Assembly (NCBI GenBank): GCA_913054205.1
Contig: CAJXJM010000027.1
Location: 1-12,831, forward strand
Direction: 5' to 3'
Length of the DNA stretch: 12,831 nt
Origin: an uncultured Rhodospirillaceae bacterium
GTDB taxonomy: Bacteria > Pseudomonadota > Alphaproteobacteria > Rhodospirillales > UBA2165
In this document: piece by piece, positions 6,419 through 12,831 of the stretch
Layout: the number at the start of each line of letters is the position of its first letter
Numbering within the stretch: the stretch's first letter is position 1
Made by a program: the position numbers and the translations under genes
Notes under the pieces: model-generated
Told to the model about the DNA's origin: nothing
The model's input: only the letters and a program-made list of their open reading frames with translations
The model's database searches: none

Positions 6419-8470
6419 TTAGGAATTTCTTCGTACTCGTTTCCGTTTTAAGGGACTGGATCCGTCATCTCTTTTTGCATCGCCTTTACGCCCAGCTTTG
6501 CCAAATTTGAGCTTGGGGCCTCTTTTGAGAACATCGCCGTCTTCAGGATCATTTTCAGGCTTGGATTTTTTTGGCTTATTTTTGTGCTGTCTTAAATCTT
6601 CTGAGCCTTTGGCGGCTTTCGCCATAATATCTGCAAGCTGCTTTTGATCTTCAGAAAAATCGCGAGGTGGTTTGTCAGATTTTTGTTTGTATTTGCGCTT
6701 CGGCTTCTTTTTACCCCGCGGCTTTTCGAAACTATCGTGTCTTTCAGCACTCTTTGACTCGCGCCGAGGCTCACTCCGAGACTCGCCTTGGTTTTCCTCA
6801 AGAATTTTCGGCATTGCATCTAGACGGTTCACCGTCATGCTTTTCTCCAGCTTACGGCTGGGACCGAGGGCTTCCAAGAATTTATCAGCACTTTCCGGGG
6901 CCAGCTCGAAATATGTTTCTGTTTCCTGAATTCTGATAGCACCGATGTCGCGCTTTTTAAGATCACCCGCGCGGATCAAGGCCGGCAACAGCCAGCGGGG
7001 CTCGGCCGTGTGCTTGCGCCCAACGGATAACGAGAACCATACACCTTTGTCAAATGCATCCTTCGACGTATCACGACCGGCTCGTCTTGAACCATCTCTA
7101 GAGTCGCCTCGTTTGCGATCTCTTCTTGGACGGTCCCTCTCTTCACGGTCGGAAGGTGGGGCGTTCAATAAATCTTCCGGTGCTGATTGGCCAGCGCGAT
7201 AAAGCCGCACAAAGGCCGCCGCGACCTGCTCAGGACTATGGCCGGCCAGTATCTGTTGGGCAAACGCCTGTTCTTCTGCTTTCACCGGCTCAACTAAGAC
7301 CGGGTCTGCGAGAATGCGTTCATCATCACGTTTAACAATGTCATCCACGGAAGGCGGCTTGGCCCATTTGGCATCGATATTGGCATTTTGGAAAAGCCGC
7401 TCGGTACGTTTGCGGGCATTGTGCGGCACAATTAATGCGCTTACGCCTTTGCGGCCAGCACGGCCGGTCCGTCCGCTTCTATGTAAGAGAGATTCACGGT
7501 TTTTTGGGATGTCAGCATGAATAACCAGTTCCAAATTTGGCAGATCAATACCGCGCGACGCGACATCGGTTGCAATACACACCCGCGCGCGACCATCCCG
7601 TAAGGACTGCAAAGCGTGCGTACGTTGACTCTGGCTTAACTCGCCCGACAGCGCCACAACCGAAAAGCCCCGGTTATTAAAGCGGCTGGTCATGCGGTTA
7701 ACTGTGGCGCGTGTCGCGCAAAATACGATTGCAGATTTTGCCTCGTAGTACCGAAGCACATTGATGATGGCGTTTTCTTTCTCGTTAGAAGAAGCAAAGT
7801 ATGCTTTGTACTCGATGTCGATATGCTGCTCGCGCTCGGCCGAAGTCGAAATACGAACCGCGTTGCGCTGATAACGCTTGGCGAGATTTGCGATGGATTT
7901 CGGTACAGTTGCCGAGAACATCAACGTACGGCGCTCGGTGGGAGCTGAACCTAGAATAAATTCAAGGTCATCACGGAAACCCATGTCGAGCATTTCGTCT
8001 GCTTCATCCAGCACGGCGGCCCGTAGACCAGACAAATCTAAAGAACCGCGTTCAATGTGATCTCGCAGCCGTCCGGGTGTCCCAACGACGATATGAGCAC
8101 CGCGGTCCAATGTCCGGCGTTCGGTGCGCATATCCATGCCGCCGACGCAGGAGGCCAAGGATGCACCGGTTTTTTCATAGAGCCATTCCAATTCCCGCTG
8201 CACCTGCAACGCTAGTTCCCGGGTCGGCGTAACGATGAGGGCCAGAGGCACGTTCGCGCGTTGAAAACGATCCTCACCTTCAAGCAAAGTCGGTGCCAGT
8301 GACATGCCAAAGGCAACGGTTTTCCCTGACCCCGTTTGAGCCGAAACCAGCACATCAGCTTCTTTCAACTCCGGTGCCAAAACCGCCTCTTGCACTGGTG
8401 TCAGCGTGTCATAGCCGCGGTTACTCAATGCCTGGCCGAGCGCCGGAACGACGCCTTCAAAATCTGTCAT
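6419..8470 (-). CDS. DEAD-box ATP-dependent RNA helicase, DeaD/CsdA-like
   Basis: A 683-residue helicase. Motifs in order are the Q motif GYDTLTPVQ (19-27), Walker A AQTGSGKT (44-51), PTRELA (82-87), TPGR (131-134), DEAD (155-158), SAT (186-188), ATDVASRGID (300-309) and HRSGRTGR (330-337). After an Arg/Asp-rich linker (about 440-472), residues 475-540 (KGVWFSLSVGRKH...RDIGAIRI) match the DbpA/CsdA RNA-binding domain. A long, highly charged tail (about 565-683, rich in Lys/Arg) follows. The start at 8470 gives MTDFEGVVPALGQALSNRGY, which fits the family N-terminus. The frame is open to an ATG at 8551, but that would add 27 unlikely residues. The expected role is RNA unwinding in ribosome assembly and mRNA turnover, especially in the cold. 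The sequence upstream on this strand can form alternative hairpins. Confidence 0.93.
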   Translation of the reverse strand: MTDFEGVVPALGQALSNRGYDTLTPVQEAVLAPELKEADVLVSAQTGSGKTVAFGMSLAPTLLEGEDRFQRANVPLALIVTPTRELALQVQRELEWLYEKTGASLASCVGGMDMRTERRTLDRGAHIVVGTPGRLRDHIERGSLDLSGLRAAVLDEADEMLDMGFRDDLEFILGSAPTERRTLMFSATVPKSIANLAKRYQRNAVRISTSAEREQHIDIEYKAYFASSNEKENAIINVLRYYEAKSAIVFCATRATVNRMTSRFNNRGFSVVALSGELSQSQRTHALQSLRDGRARVCIATDVASRGIDLPNLELVIHADIPKNRESLLHRSGRTGRAGRKGVSALIVPHNARKRTERLFQNANIDAKWAKPPSVDDIVKRDDERILADPVLVEPVKAEEQAFAQQILAGHSPEQVAAAFVRLYRAGQSAPEDLLNAPPSDREERDRPRRDRKRGDSRDGSRRAGRDTSKDAFDKGVWFSLSVGRKHTAEPRWLLPALIRAGDLKKRDIGAIRIQETETYFELAPESADKFLEALGPSRKLEKSMTVNRLDAMPKILEENQGESRSEPRRESKSAERHDSFEKPRGKKKPKRKYKQKSDKPPRDFSEDQKQLADIMAKAAKGSEDLRQHKNKPKKSKPENDPEDGDVLKRGPKLKFGKAGRKGDAKRDDGSSPLKRKRVRRNS

Positions 8471-8530
8471 GTCTATTCTTTCGGAATGCGGGTCGTGTGC
8501 TAGAAATAAGTCTGTATTGGACACACACAA

Positions 8531-8565
8531 AGCTGCAAATACGCAGCTCAATTTAAGTTGGCTGC
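8531..8565 (-). promoter_or_regulatory. Mutually exclusive inverted repeats in the presumed helicase leader
   Basis: On the minus strand the order is GCAGC (8565-8561), AGCTGC (8548-8543) and GCAGCT (8536-8531). The middle element can pair with either flank. The downstream hairpin is a perfect 6-bp stem with a 6-base loop, followed by TTTGTGTGTGT. The upstream alternative is a 5-bp stem with a 13-base loop. The arrangement ends about 60 bases before the helicase ATG. A leader-RNA switch or protein-binding site is possible. No transcription start is known, and the stems are short. Confidence 0.3.
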
Positions 8566-8668
8566 GTTGTACGTTGAGTTGGCAATGATGTAAAGCCGCG
8601 ATGTAACGCGATTTCTGGATATAGCGGCTGGTTCAAAAATCATTCTCATAAAAATATCAGCAAAATCT

Positions 8669-8684
8669 AAAATATCGATATTTT
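8669..8684. repeat. 16-bp perfect A+T-rich palindrome before the TRAP operon
   Basis: AAAATATCGATATTTT is self-complementary over 16 bases and lies about 105 bp before the dctP start. Its position just upstream of the putative -35 could suit an activator or repressor. A+T-rich palindromes arise easily by chance in such sequence, so evidence for function is modest. Confidence 0.4.
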
Positions 8685-8687
8685 TTG

Positions 8688-8698
8688 TTGTATAACAA
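8688..8698. promoter_or_regulatory. Candidate FadR/GntR-type operator
   Basis: TTGTATAACAA fits the TnGTnnnACnA consensus recalled for the FadR subfamily of GntR regulators. It is the core of a nearly perfect 14-bp palindrome (8685-8698, one mismatched pair). It overlaps the putative -35 of the TRAP promoter, which suits repression relieved by a carboxylate ligand. FadR-type regulators commonly control TRAP operons. The regulator gene is not in the window. Confidence 0.4.
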
Positions 8699-8716
8699 AT
8701 CTGTGTATTATATTAT
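8688..8716 (+). promoter_or_regulatory. Putative TRAP operon promoter
   Basis: TATTAT (8711-8716) matches five of six bases of the -10 consensus and lies 17 bases after TTGTAT (8688-8693), a weak -35. Overlapping TATTAT and TATATT alternatives exist at 8706 and 8709, so the exact element is uncertain. The region is the only strongly A+T-rich stretch upstream of dctP. Confidence 0.35.
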
Positions 8717-8787
8717 GGTTCGGAAATAATCGTTCTATTACAGAGCCAAAAAAATATTTTTCGCCAATGTAACAGGGAGATCACGAC

Positions 8788-9831
8788 ATGTCTAAAGTAC
8801 TATTAACCACTGCGGCTGCCGCATTGGCTGTTTCTACATTATTTGGATCTACAGCACCGGTAAATTCCGCCGAAGTTACCTTGCGGATGCACACATTCAT
8901 TCCGCCGGTTGCTAATCCAGCAAAAACCTTTTTAGCGCCTTGGGCTAAAAAAATTGAAAAAGCCTCCGGCGGACGTATTGAAGTTAAAACTTTCTGGGCC
9001 ATGCAATTAGGCGGCAAAGCAACACAACTACTAGATCAGGTCCGTGATGGTGTTGTTGATATCGTATGGACTCTACCTGGCTTTACCACCGGCCGGATGC
9101 CCAAAATTGAAACTTTTGAGCTACCCTTTATTCACCATGATGCAGTGTCTACAACCTTGGCGTTGCAGGATTTCCAAGACAAACATCTCAAAGATGAAAT
9201 GAGCGAATATCATCCATTGCTGGCCCATGCCCATGACGGCGAATTGTTCATGACCAAAAATCCGATCAATAAAATGTCGGATATTAAAGGCATGAAATTG
9301 CGTGCGGCTAACCGCTCGGGCGTCTGGTTGCTTCAATCTCTCGGTGCCGATGCCATCGGATCACCGCTACCGCGTATTCCGCCAATGCTGGCGAAAGGGA
9401 CTATCAGTGGTGTGATGTTACCGTATGAAATTGCGCCAGCCGTTAAAATGCACGAGTTGGTAAAATATTTCACCGAGTTGTCACCACCCGACACAAGAAT
9501 GGGAACGGCTGTATTTACCTTCCTGATGAACAAAAAAAGCTATGCCAAGCTTCCTGGTGATCTGAAGAAAATCATCGATGCTCATTCCGGCCGCAATATT
9601 GCGCGGGCAACCGGCGAAAACTGGCGGGCCATCGAAGCTCCTGGCCTCAAAATCATGAAGTCGAAAAAGAAGAATGTATTTACGACGCTTAGCCCTGAAG
9701 AATCGATGAAAATCAAAAAAGCAACAGCTGTGGTTTACACCAAGTTCAAAGCTGAAATGAAAAAACTCGGCTTCAACGGTCAGGAACTGATCGATGATGC
9801 CCGTTCCATGATTGCTAAGTATAGAAAATAA
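8788..9831 (+). CDS. dctP: TRAP transporter solute-binding protein (DctP family)
   Basis: A 347-residue periplasmic binding protein. Residues 1-28 form a signal peptide: a Lys near the N-terminus, a hydrophobic Ala/Leu core, and probable cleavage after VNSA before EVTLRMHTF. The mature protein shows the DctP pattern: WAKKIEKASGGRIEVKTF (52-69), LLDQVRDGVVDIVW (81-94), and IKGMKLRAANRSG (166-178). Arg172 aligns with the conserved Arg that binds the ligand carboxylate in the family. AGGGAG (8774-8779) precedes the ATG by eight bases. It delivers an organic acid to the DctQ-DctM membrane complex encoded just downstream. The ligand cannot be read from sequence. The usual GxxDG segment appears as AKGTISGVMLPYE (202-214), which is somewhat unusual. 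Confidence 0.9.
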   Translation: MSKVLLTTAAAALAVSTLFGSTAPVNSAEVTLRMHTFIPPVANPAKTFLAPWAKKIEKASGGRIEVKTFWAMQLGGKATQLLDQVRDGVVDIVWTLPGFTTGRMPKIETFELPFIHHDAVSTTLALQDFQDKHLKDEMSEYHPLLAHAHDGELFMTKNPINKMSDIKGMKLRAANRSGVWLLQSLGADAIGSPLPRIPPMLAKGTISGVMLPYEIAPAVKMHELVKYFTELSPPDTRMGTAVFTFLMNKKSYAKLPGDLKKIIDAHSGRNIARATGENWRAIEAPGLKIMKSKKKNVFTTLSPEESMKIKKATAVVYTKFKAEMKKLGFNGQELIDDARSMIAKYRK

Positions 9832-9834
9832 ACT

Positions 9835-9850
9835 TCTTAGGATACTAAGA
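9835..9850 (+). promoter_or_regulatory. Intercistronic hairpin between dctP and dctQ
   Basis: TCTTAG, a GATA loop and CTAAGA make a perfect 6-bp stem. It occupies most of the 23-bp gap and ends four bases before the GTG of dctQ. The stem includes UAGGA, the only Shine-Dalgarno-like bases in the gap. It could lower dctQ-dctM translation, or stabilise the dctP message end, relative to the more abundant binding protein. No U-tract follows, so it is not a terminator. The stem is A+T-rich and weak. Confidence 0.4.
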
Positions 9851-9854
9851 TACA

Positions 9855-10430
9855 GTGAGTGACGTACTTGAAGGTTCAGCCCGGCCCACCGATAAGGTGG
9901 GTCGGGTTCTTTATAAACTAGCTGCCGGGCTAGCACTCTTCGGCAGCTTTGTCATCGGGGCTATGGCCGTTGTGATCGCTATTAACGTGACCGGGCGGGC
10001 CGCTTTTAACGTTTCCCTGACAGGCATCATCGACTTGATTGAGCTTGGCACTGGCACGGCGGTATTTGCTTTTCTGCCCTATTGCCAACTCATGCGCGAA
10101 AACGTCATTGTTGATTTCATTTTGACCAAGGCACCGACGCGCGCCAAAACGATTTGCGATGCCTTTGGCAGCGTAATTTTTATTGCTCTTGGCGTTCTGA
10201 TAACCATGCAACTGAGACAAGGCGGCATGGATATGTACCGATATAAGGAATCCTTTACCACGATCGGATTTCCCCGCTGGATATCCTTTCCTTACGCCGT
10301 GCTCTGCATGTCGTTGTTAGTCGTCGTTTGCGTTTACACTCTTGGGCGCAGCATCGCCGAAACCCGAGCCAACAAATTCTTTGACGAGTCCTTGAATGCG
10401 CCCGGCCCTGATATGCACGGGGAACATTAA
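9855..10430 (+). CDS. dctQ: TRAP transporter small permease (DctQ family)
   Basis: A 191-residue inner-membrane protein with four hydrophobic segments near residues 22-46, 55-76, 97-118 and 136-162, as expected for DctQ. Between the first two segments is INVTGRAAFNVSLTGIIDLIELG, and the sequence MRENVIVDFIL follows the second. Both match the family pattern. It forms the membrane complex with DctM and is needed for binding-protein-dependent uptake. The start is GTG; no ATG lies between the dctP stop and the first helix. A small hairpin lies directly upstream. The dctM start codon follows its stop without a gap. Confidence 0.88.
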   Translation: MSDVLEGSARPTDKVGRVLYKLAAGLALFGSFVIGAMAVVIAINVTGRAAFNVSLTGIIDLIELGTGTAVFAFLPYCQLMRENVIVDFILTKAPTRAKTICDAFGSVIFIALGVLITMQLRQGGMDMYRYKESFTTIGFPRWISFPYAVLCMSLLVVVCVYTLGRSIAETRANKFFDESLNAPGPDMHGEH

Positions 10431-11765
10431 ATGCCCGAATTAACCGGTTTAGAATTTGGTATCATAGGCTTTGTTGCGCTTATGGGACTGCTTGCCATCC
10501 GCATTCCCATTGGCGTAGCCATGCTGGCAGTAGGTATGCTGGGATATCTTTCAATTGCCGGACCGACGGCTCTCATGAGTTATCTTAAAACCGACGCCTA
10601 TTGGCGATTTTCGACTTTTGATTTATCGGTCGCGCCGCTGTTTATCATGATGGGGCAGTTCGCGGCTAAAGCTGGACTTTCGCAGGCCTTGTTCACAGCT
10701 GCGCATCGTTTCCTCGGCCATTTTAGAGGCGGCGTCGCCATGGCAGCTGTCGGCGGGTGCGCCGGATTTGGCGCCATCAGCGGCTCTTCGCTGGCGACCG
10801 CAGCCATCATGGGTCAGGTGGCATTGCCTGAGCTAAAACGCTTTAACTATTCAGGCTCGCTCGCCACCGGCTGTTTGGCTGCGGGCGGTACACTCGGCAT
10901 TCTTATACCGCCGTCGTTGATTTTGATTATTTATGCGATTTTGGTGGAAGCCAATATCGCGACTCTTTTCCAGGCGGCTCTCATTCCAGGCATTCTTGCA
11001 GCGTTGGGTTATATGTTGGTGATCGCCATCGTCGTCCGCATTTTCCCGGACTCCGGCCCTGCCGCGCCCAAAGCTTCCAGAGCCGAAAGGTGGAAAGCTT
11101 TAATGGATATATGGGCTGTGTTGCTGATTTTTATCCTTGTGATGGGCGGCATATATTCAGGCATATTCACGCCGACCGAAGGTGCTGGTATCGGCTGCGT
11201 CGGCACATTTTTGATTGCCATTACACGAGGCGGTATGCGCCTTTCCGGCGTTGTTGATGTATTTCTTGGTACCGCGGCCACGACGGGTTTGATCTTTCTC
11301 ATCATCCTTGGCGCATCGCTTTTCAATGCCTTTTTGGGTTTTACCGAATTGCCTAATGATCTGGCAGAGTACTTTAAAAACTCAGGTCTCCCGCCTGTCA
11401 CCGTAATTGTGATGATGGTGGTGATTTACATTTTGCTCGGCTTTATCATGGACAGCTTATCAATGATCCTGCTGACCGTGCCGATCTTCTGGCCGATCAT
11501 TGCCGGTTTGGATTTCGGCATGTCGGTTGATGATGTGAAGCTTTGGTTCGGCATAATTACATTGATTGTTGTCGAGGTCGGCCTCATCACACCCCCGGTC
11601 GGCTTAAATGTATTTGTCATCAGTTCGATGGCCAAAGATGTGCCGATGATCGAAACCTTCAAAGGTGTGATACCGTTTTTCATGTCAGATCTGGTTCGGG
11701 TCGTTATCATCATTGCGCTACCTTCAATCACGCTGATATTGCCGCGTCTATTAGCGGTGGAGTAG
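10431..11765 (+). CDS. dctM: TRAP transporter large permease (DctM family)
   Basis: A 444-residue inner-membrane protein with about eleven to twelve hydrophobic segments and family-typical length. Signatures include GAISGSSLATAA (114-125), LPELKRFNYSGSLATG (132-147), GTLGILIPPSLI (153-164), the second-half TPTEGAG, and the C-terminal LITPPVGLNVFVISS. DctM carries the substrate channel and uses an ion gradient, commonly Na+. Its ATG follows the dctQ TAA directly, so translation is coupled. The P-Q-M order with separate Q and M genes is a standard TRAP layout. No break or missing segment was seen. Confidence 0.93.
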   Translation: MPELTGLEFGIIGFVALMGLLAIRIPIGVAMLAVGMLGYLSIAGPTALMSYLKTDAYWRFSTFDLSVAPLFIMMGQFAAKAGLSQALFTAAHRFLGHFRGGVAMAAVGGCAGFGAISGSSLATAAIMGQVALPELKRFNYSGSLATGCLAAGGTLGILIPPSLILIIYAILVEANIATLFQAALIPGILAALGYMLVIAIVVRIFPDSGPAAPKASRAERWKALMDIWAVLLIFILVMGGIYSGIFTPTEGAGIGCVGTFLIAITRGGMRLSGVVDVFLGTAATTGLIFLIILGASLFNAFLGFTELPNDLAEYFKNSGLPPVTVIVMMVVIYILLGFIMDSLSMILLTVPIFWPIIAGLDFGMSVDDVKLWFGIITLIVVEVGLITPPVGLNVFVISSMAKDVPMIETFKGVIPFFMSDLVRVVIIIALPSITLILPRLLAVE

Positions 11766-11787
11766 GGTCTGGCAACAACGACCGATT

Positions 11788-11792
11788 AGGTG
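11788..11792 (+). promoter_or_regulatory. Ribosome binding site selecting ATG 11802
   Basis: AGGTG lies nine bases before the ATG at 11802. The alternative in-frame GTG at 11790 overlaps this motif and has no site of its own, so the ATG is preferred. Confidence 0.45.
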
Positions 11793-11801
11793 TCTCTGCA
11801 A

Positions 11802-12176
11802 ATGGATGCTTTAACGTCAGTTCATTTAAGTGCCGCACTCGCTGCTCTGGTACTGGGCGGGATTGTTTTGTTTCGACCTAAAGGCACATCTGTTCATAAA
11901 CTTATGGGCCGTAGCTGGGTTGCTTTGATGAGCATGGTGGCGCTAAGCAGTTTCTGGCTTAGAGGATTAAACACAGACGGCTCTCTTAGTTGGATACACA
12001 TTCTTTCGGCTATTACGCTATTTTCACTAGGGATGGCTGTCGTCGGCATCCGCCGCGGCAACCTTAAACAACACCAAGGCTACATGATCGGCGCTTATTT
12101 GGGTCTTGTTGGTGCCGGGATCGGCACGCTTTTTCCAGGGCGAATGGTTTATGGATTTATCAGGTCGCTTTTTTAG
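11802..12176 (+). CDS. DUF2306-like four-helix membrane protein
   Basis: A 124-residue membrane protein with four hydrophobic segments near residues 5-24, 37-54, 63-82 and 94-112. Conserved-looking features match the DUF2306 pattern: His8 in [21 protein letters not shown] (27-40), [10 protein letters not shown] (63-72), [12 protein letters not shown] (84-95) and the final PGR (112-114). One His lies at each helix end (His8, His32, His66, His91), which could bind a metal or haem; that is speculative. The function of the family is unknown. The gene starts 36 bp after dctM on the same strand, so it probably joins the TRAP transcript. It ends in a four-base overlap with the convergent glcB. A GTG at 11790 would add four residues. 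Confidence 0.75.
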   Translation: MDALTSVHLSAALAALVLGGIVLFRPKGTSVHKLMGRSWVALMSMVALSSFWLRGLNTDGSLSWIHILSAITLFSLGMAVVGIRRGNLKQHQGYMIGAYLGLVGAGIGTLFPGRMVYGFIRSLF

Positions 12177-12831
12177 CCATTCGCCTTCACTTCCTGGCGT
12201 TTGGCGTGGAGAATTGGCTCGGTGTAGCCGGATGGCTGCTCACGGCCTTTGAAGATCAGATCACAGGCTGCACTAAAGGCAACACCATCAAAGTCAGGTG
12301 CCATATTTACATAGTCTGAATCGCCGGCGTTTTGATCGTCAACAACTGCCGCCATGCGCTTGAGAGTTTCCATCACTTGATCCTCGGTGCAAACTTCATG
12401 ATGCAGCCAATTGGCAATATGCTGGCTGGAAATACGAAGCGTTGCCCGATCTTCCATCAGGCCAACATTGTTGATGTCCGGCACTTTCGAACAGCCAACC
12501 CCCTGCTCGACCCAACGCACCACATAACCTAGAATGCCCTGAGCGTTATTATCCAGTTCATTGTGAACTTCTTGCGGGGAAAGGTTGCGGCCCTTCAACA
12601 GCGGAATGGTGAGGATATCATCGAGGCTGGCACGCGCCCGGCCGCTAAGTTCTTCCTGGCGGTCGGCAACACTGCATTGATGGTAATGAATAGCGTGCAG
12701 GGTTGCACCTGTCGGTGATGGCACCCAAGCGGTATTCGCGCCGGCTTGCGGATGGCCGATTTTGGCCTCCATCATAGCTGCCATTTCATCGGGCATCGCC
12801 CACATGCCCTTGCCGATTTGCGCCTTGCCCC
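12173..12831 (-). CDS. glcB: Malate synthase G, C-terminal part (5' end outside the window)
   Basis: About 218 C-terminal residues are visible, beginning [16 protein letters not shown] at the right edge. The sequence closely follows Escherichia coli GlcB as recalled: [77 protein letters not shown] and GYTEPILHA. The Asp in MEDRATLR corresponds to the catalytic base Asp631 of the E. coli enzyme by counting back from its C-terminus. The Cys in GCSKVPD corresponds to Cys617. The enzyme condenses glyoxylate and acetyl-CoA to malate in the cytoplasm, supporting growth on C2 compounds or glycolate. The first ATG inside the window is internal. Any promoter lies outside. Its stop overlaps the DUF2306 stop. 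Confidence 0.95.
   Translation of the reverse strand, partial: GKAQIGKGMWAMPDEMAAMMEAKIGHPQAGANTAWVPSPTGATLHAIHYHQCSVADRQEELSGRARASLDDILTIPLLKGRNLSPQEVHNELDNNAQGILGYVVRWVEQGVGCSKVPDINNVGLMEDRATLRISSQHIANWLHHEVCTEDQVMETLKRMAAVVDDQNAGDSDYVNMAPDFDGVAFSAACDLIFKGREQPSGYTEPILHAKRQEVKANG

Larger units (their letters stand above)
8471..8787. other. 317-bp divergent intergenic region
   Basis: This region separates the minus-strand helicase gene from the plus-strand TRAP operon and holds no credible gene. The helicase-proximal half contains GC-rich inverted repeats (8531-8565, and AGCCGC at 8594-8599 with GCGGCT at 8624-8629). The TRAP-proximal half (about 8640-8765) is very A+T-rich and contains a 16-bp palindrome, a FadR-like site and candidate promoter elements. 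No clear terminator was seen. Confidence 0.7.

Noticed and set aside
8471..8551. 27-residue N-terminal extension of the RNA helicase
   Set aside because: The MTDFE start fits the family spacing to the Q motif, and the extension has no resemblance to helicase N-termini.
1..12831. Mobile element, CRISPR array, phage defence or toxin-antitoxin module
   Set aside because: No transposase, integrase, direct-repeat array, nuclease or antitoxin-like gene was seen. All larger open frames have clear metabolic or housekeeping assignments.

Overview
The window looks like part of a bacterial chromosome, most likely from a marine or other environmental alphaproteobacterium. That placement is an inference from moderate base composition, a short TraR/DksA-type protein, a complete TRAP uptake operon, malate synthase G and single-gene aromatic-catabolism functions. 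No rRNA, tRNA, CRISPR array, insertion sequence or phage gene was seen. Most of the content is ordinary metabolic and housekeeping sequence. The more interesting material is regulatory.

Layout: (1) A TraR/DksA-type N-terminal fragment runs off the left edge on the minus strand (1-212). (2) A divergent plus-strand pair follows: an ACMSD-like metal-dependent amidohydrolase/decarboxylase and an alpha/beta hydrolase. (3) Two glycosyltransferase genes, both starting with TTG and visibly more A+T-rich, follow on the same strand: a dolichol-phosphate-mannose-synthase-like GT2 and a GT39/ArnT-like multi-spanning membrane transferase. (4) A perfect 20-bp palindrome (4280-4299) lies over a putative promoter in front of a FAD-dependent 3-hydroxybenzoate 6-monooxygenase-like gene and an abutting hotdog thioesterase gene. 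(5) A DUF1330 gene and a DeaD/CsdA-like RNA helicase gene lie on the minus strand. (6) After a 317-bp divergent intergenic region rich in inverted repeats, a plus-strand TRAP operon (dctP, dctQ, dctM) is followed by a DUF2306 membrane protein. (7) The C-terminal part of malate synthase G (glcB) enters from the right edge on the minus strand.

How the genes could work together: the TRAP system imports an organic acid using an ion gradient. The monooxygenase-thioesterase pair could release a hydroxybenzoate from its CoA ester and hydroxylate it to gentisate. The amidohydrolase and alpha/beta hydrolase fit aromatic-acid or ring-fission-product chemistry. No ring-cleavage dioxygenase, CoA ligase or regulator is present, so the pathway cannot be closed inside the window. 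The two glycosyltransferases make sense as a separate pair: GT2 makes a polyprenyl-phosphate sugar and the membrane enzyme uses it outside the cytoplasmic membrane.

Likely regulatory elements are the palindrome before the monooxygenase, a FadR/GntR-type half-site pair and a second palindrome before the TRAP operon, a hairpin between dctP and dctQ, and mutually exclusive hairpins in the presumed leader of the helicase gene. These were read by eye and none has been tested.
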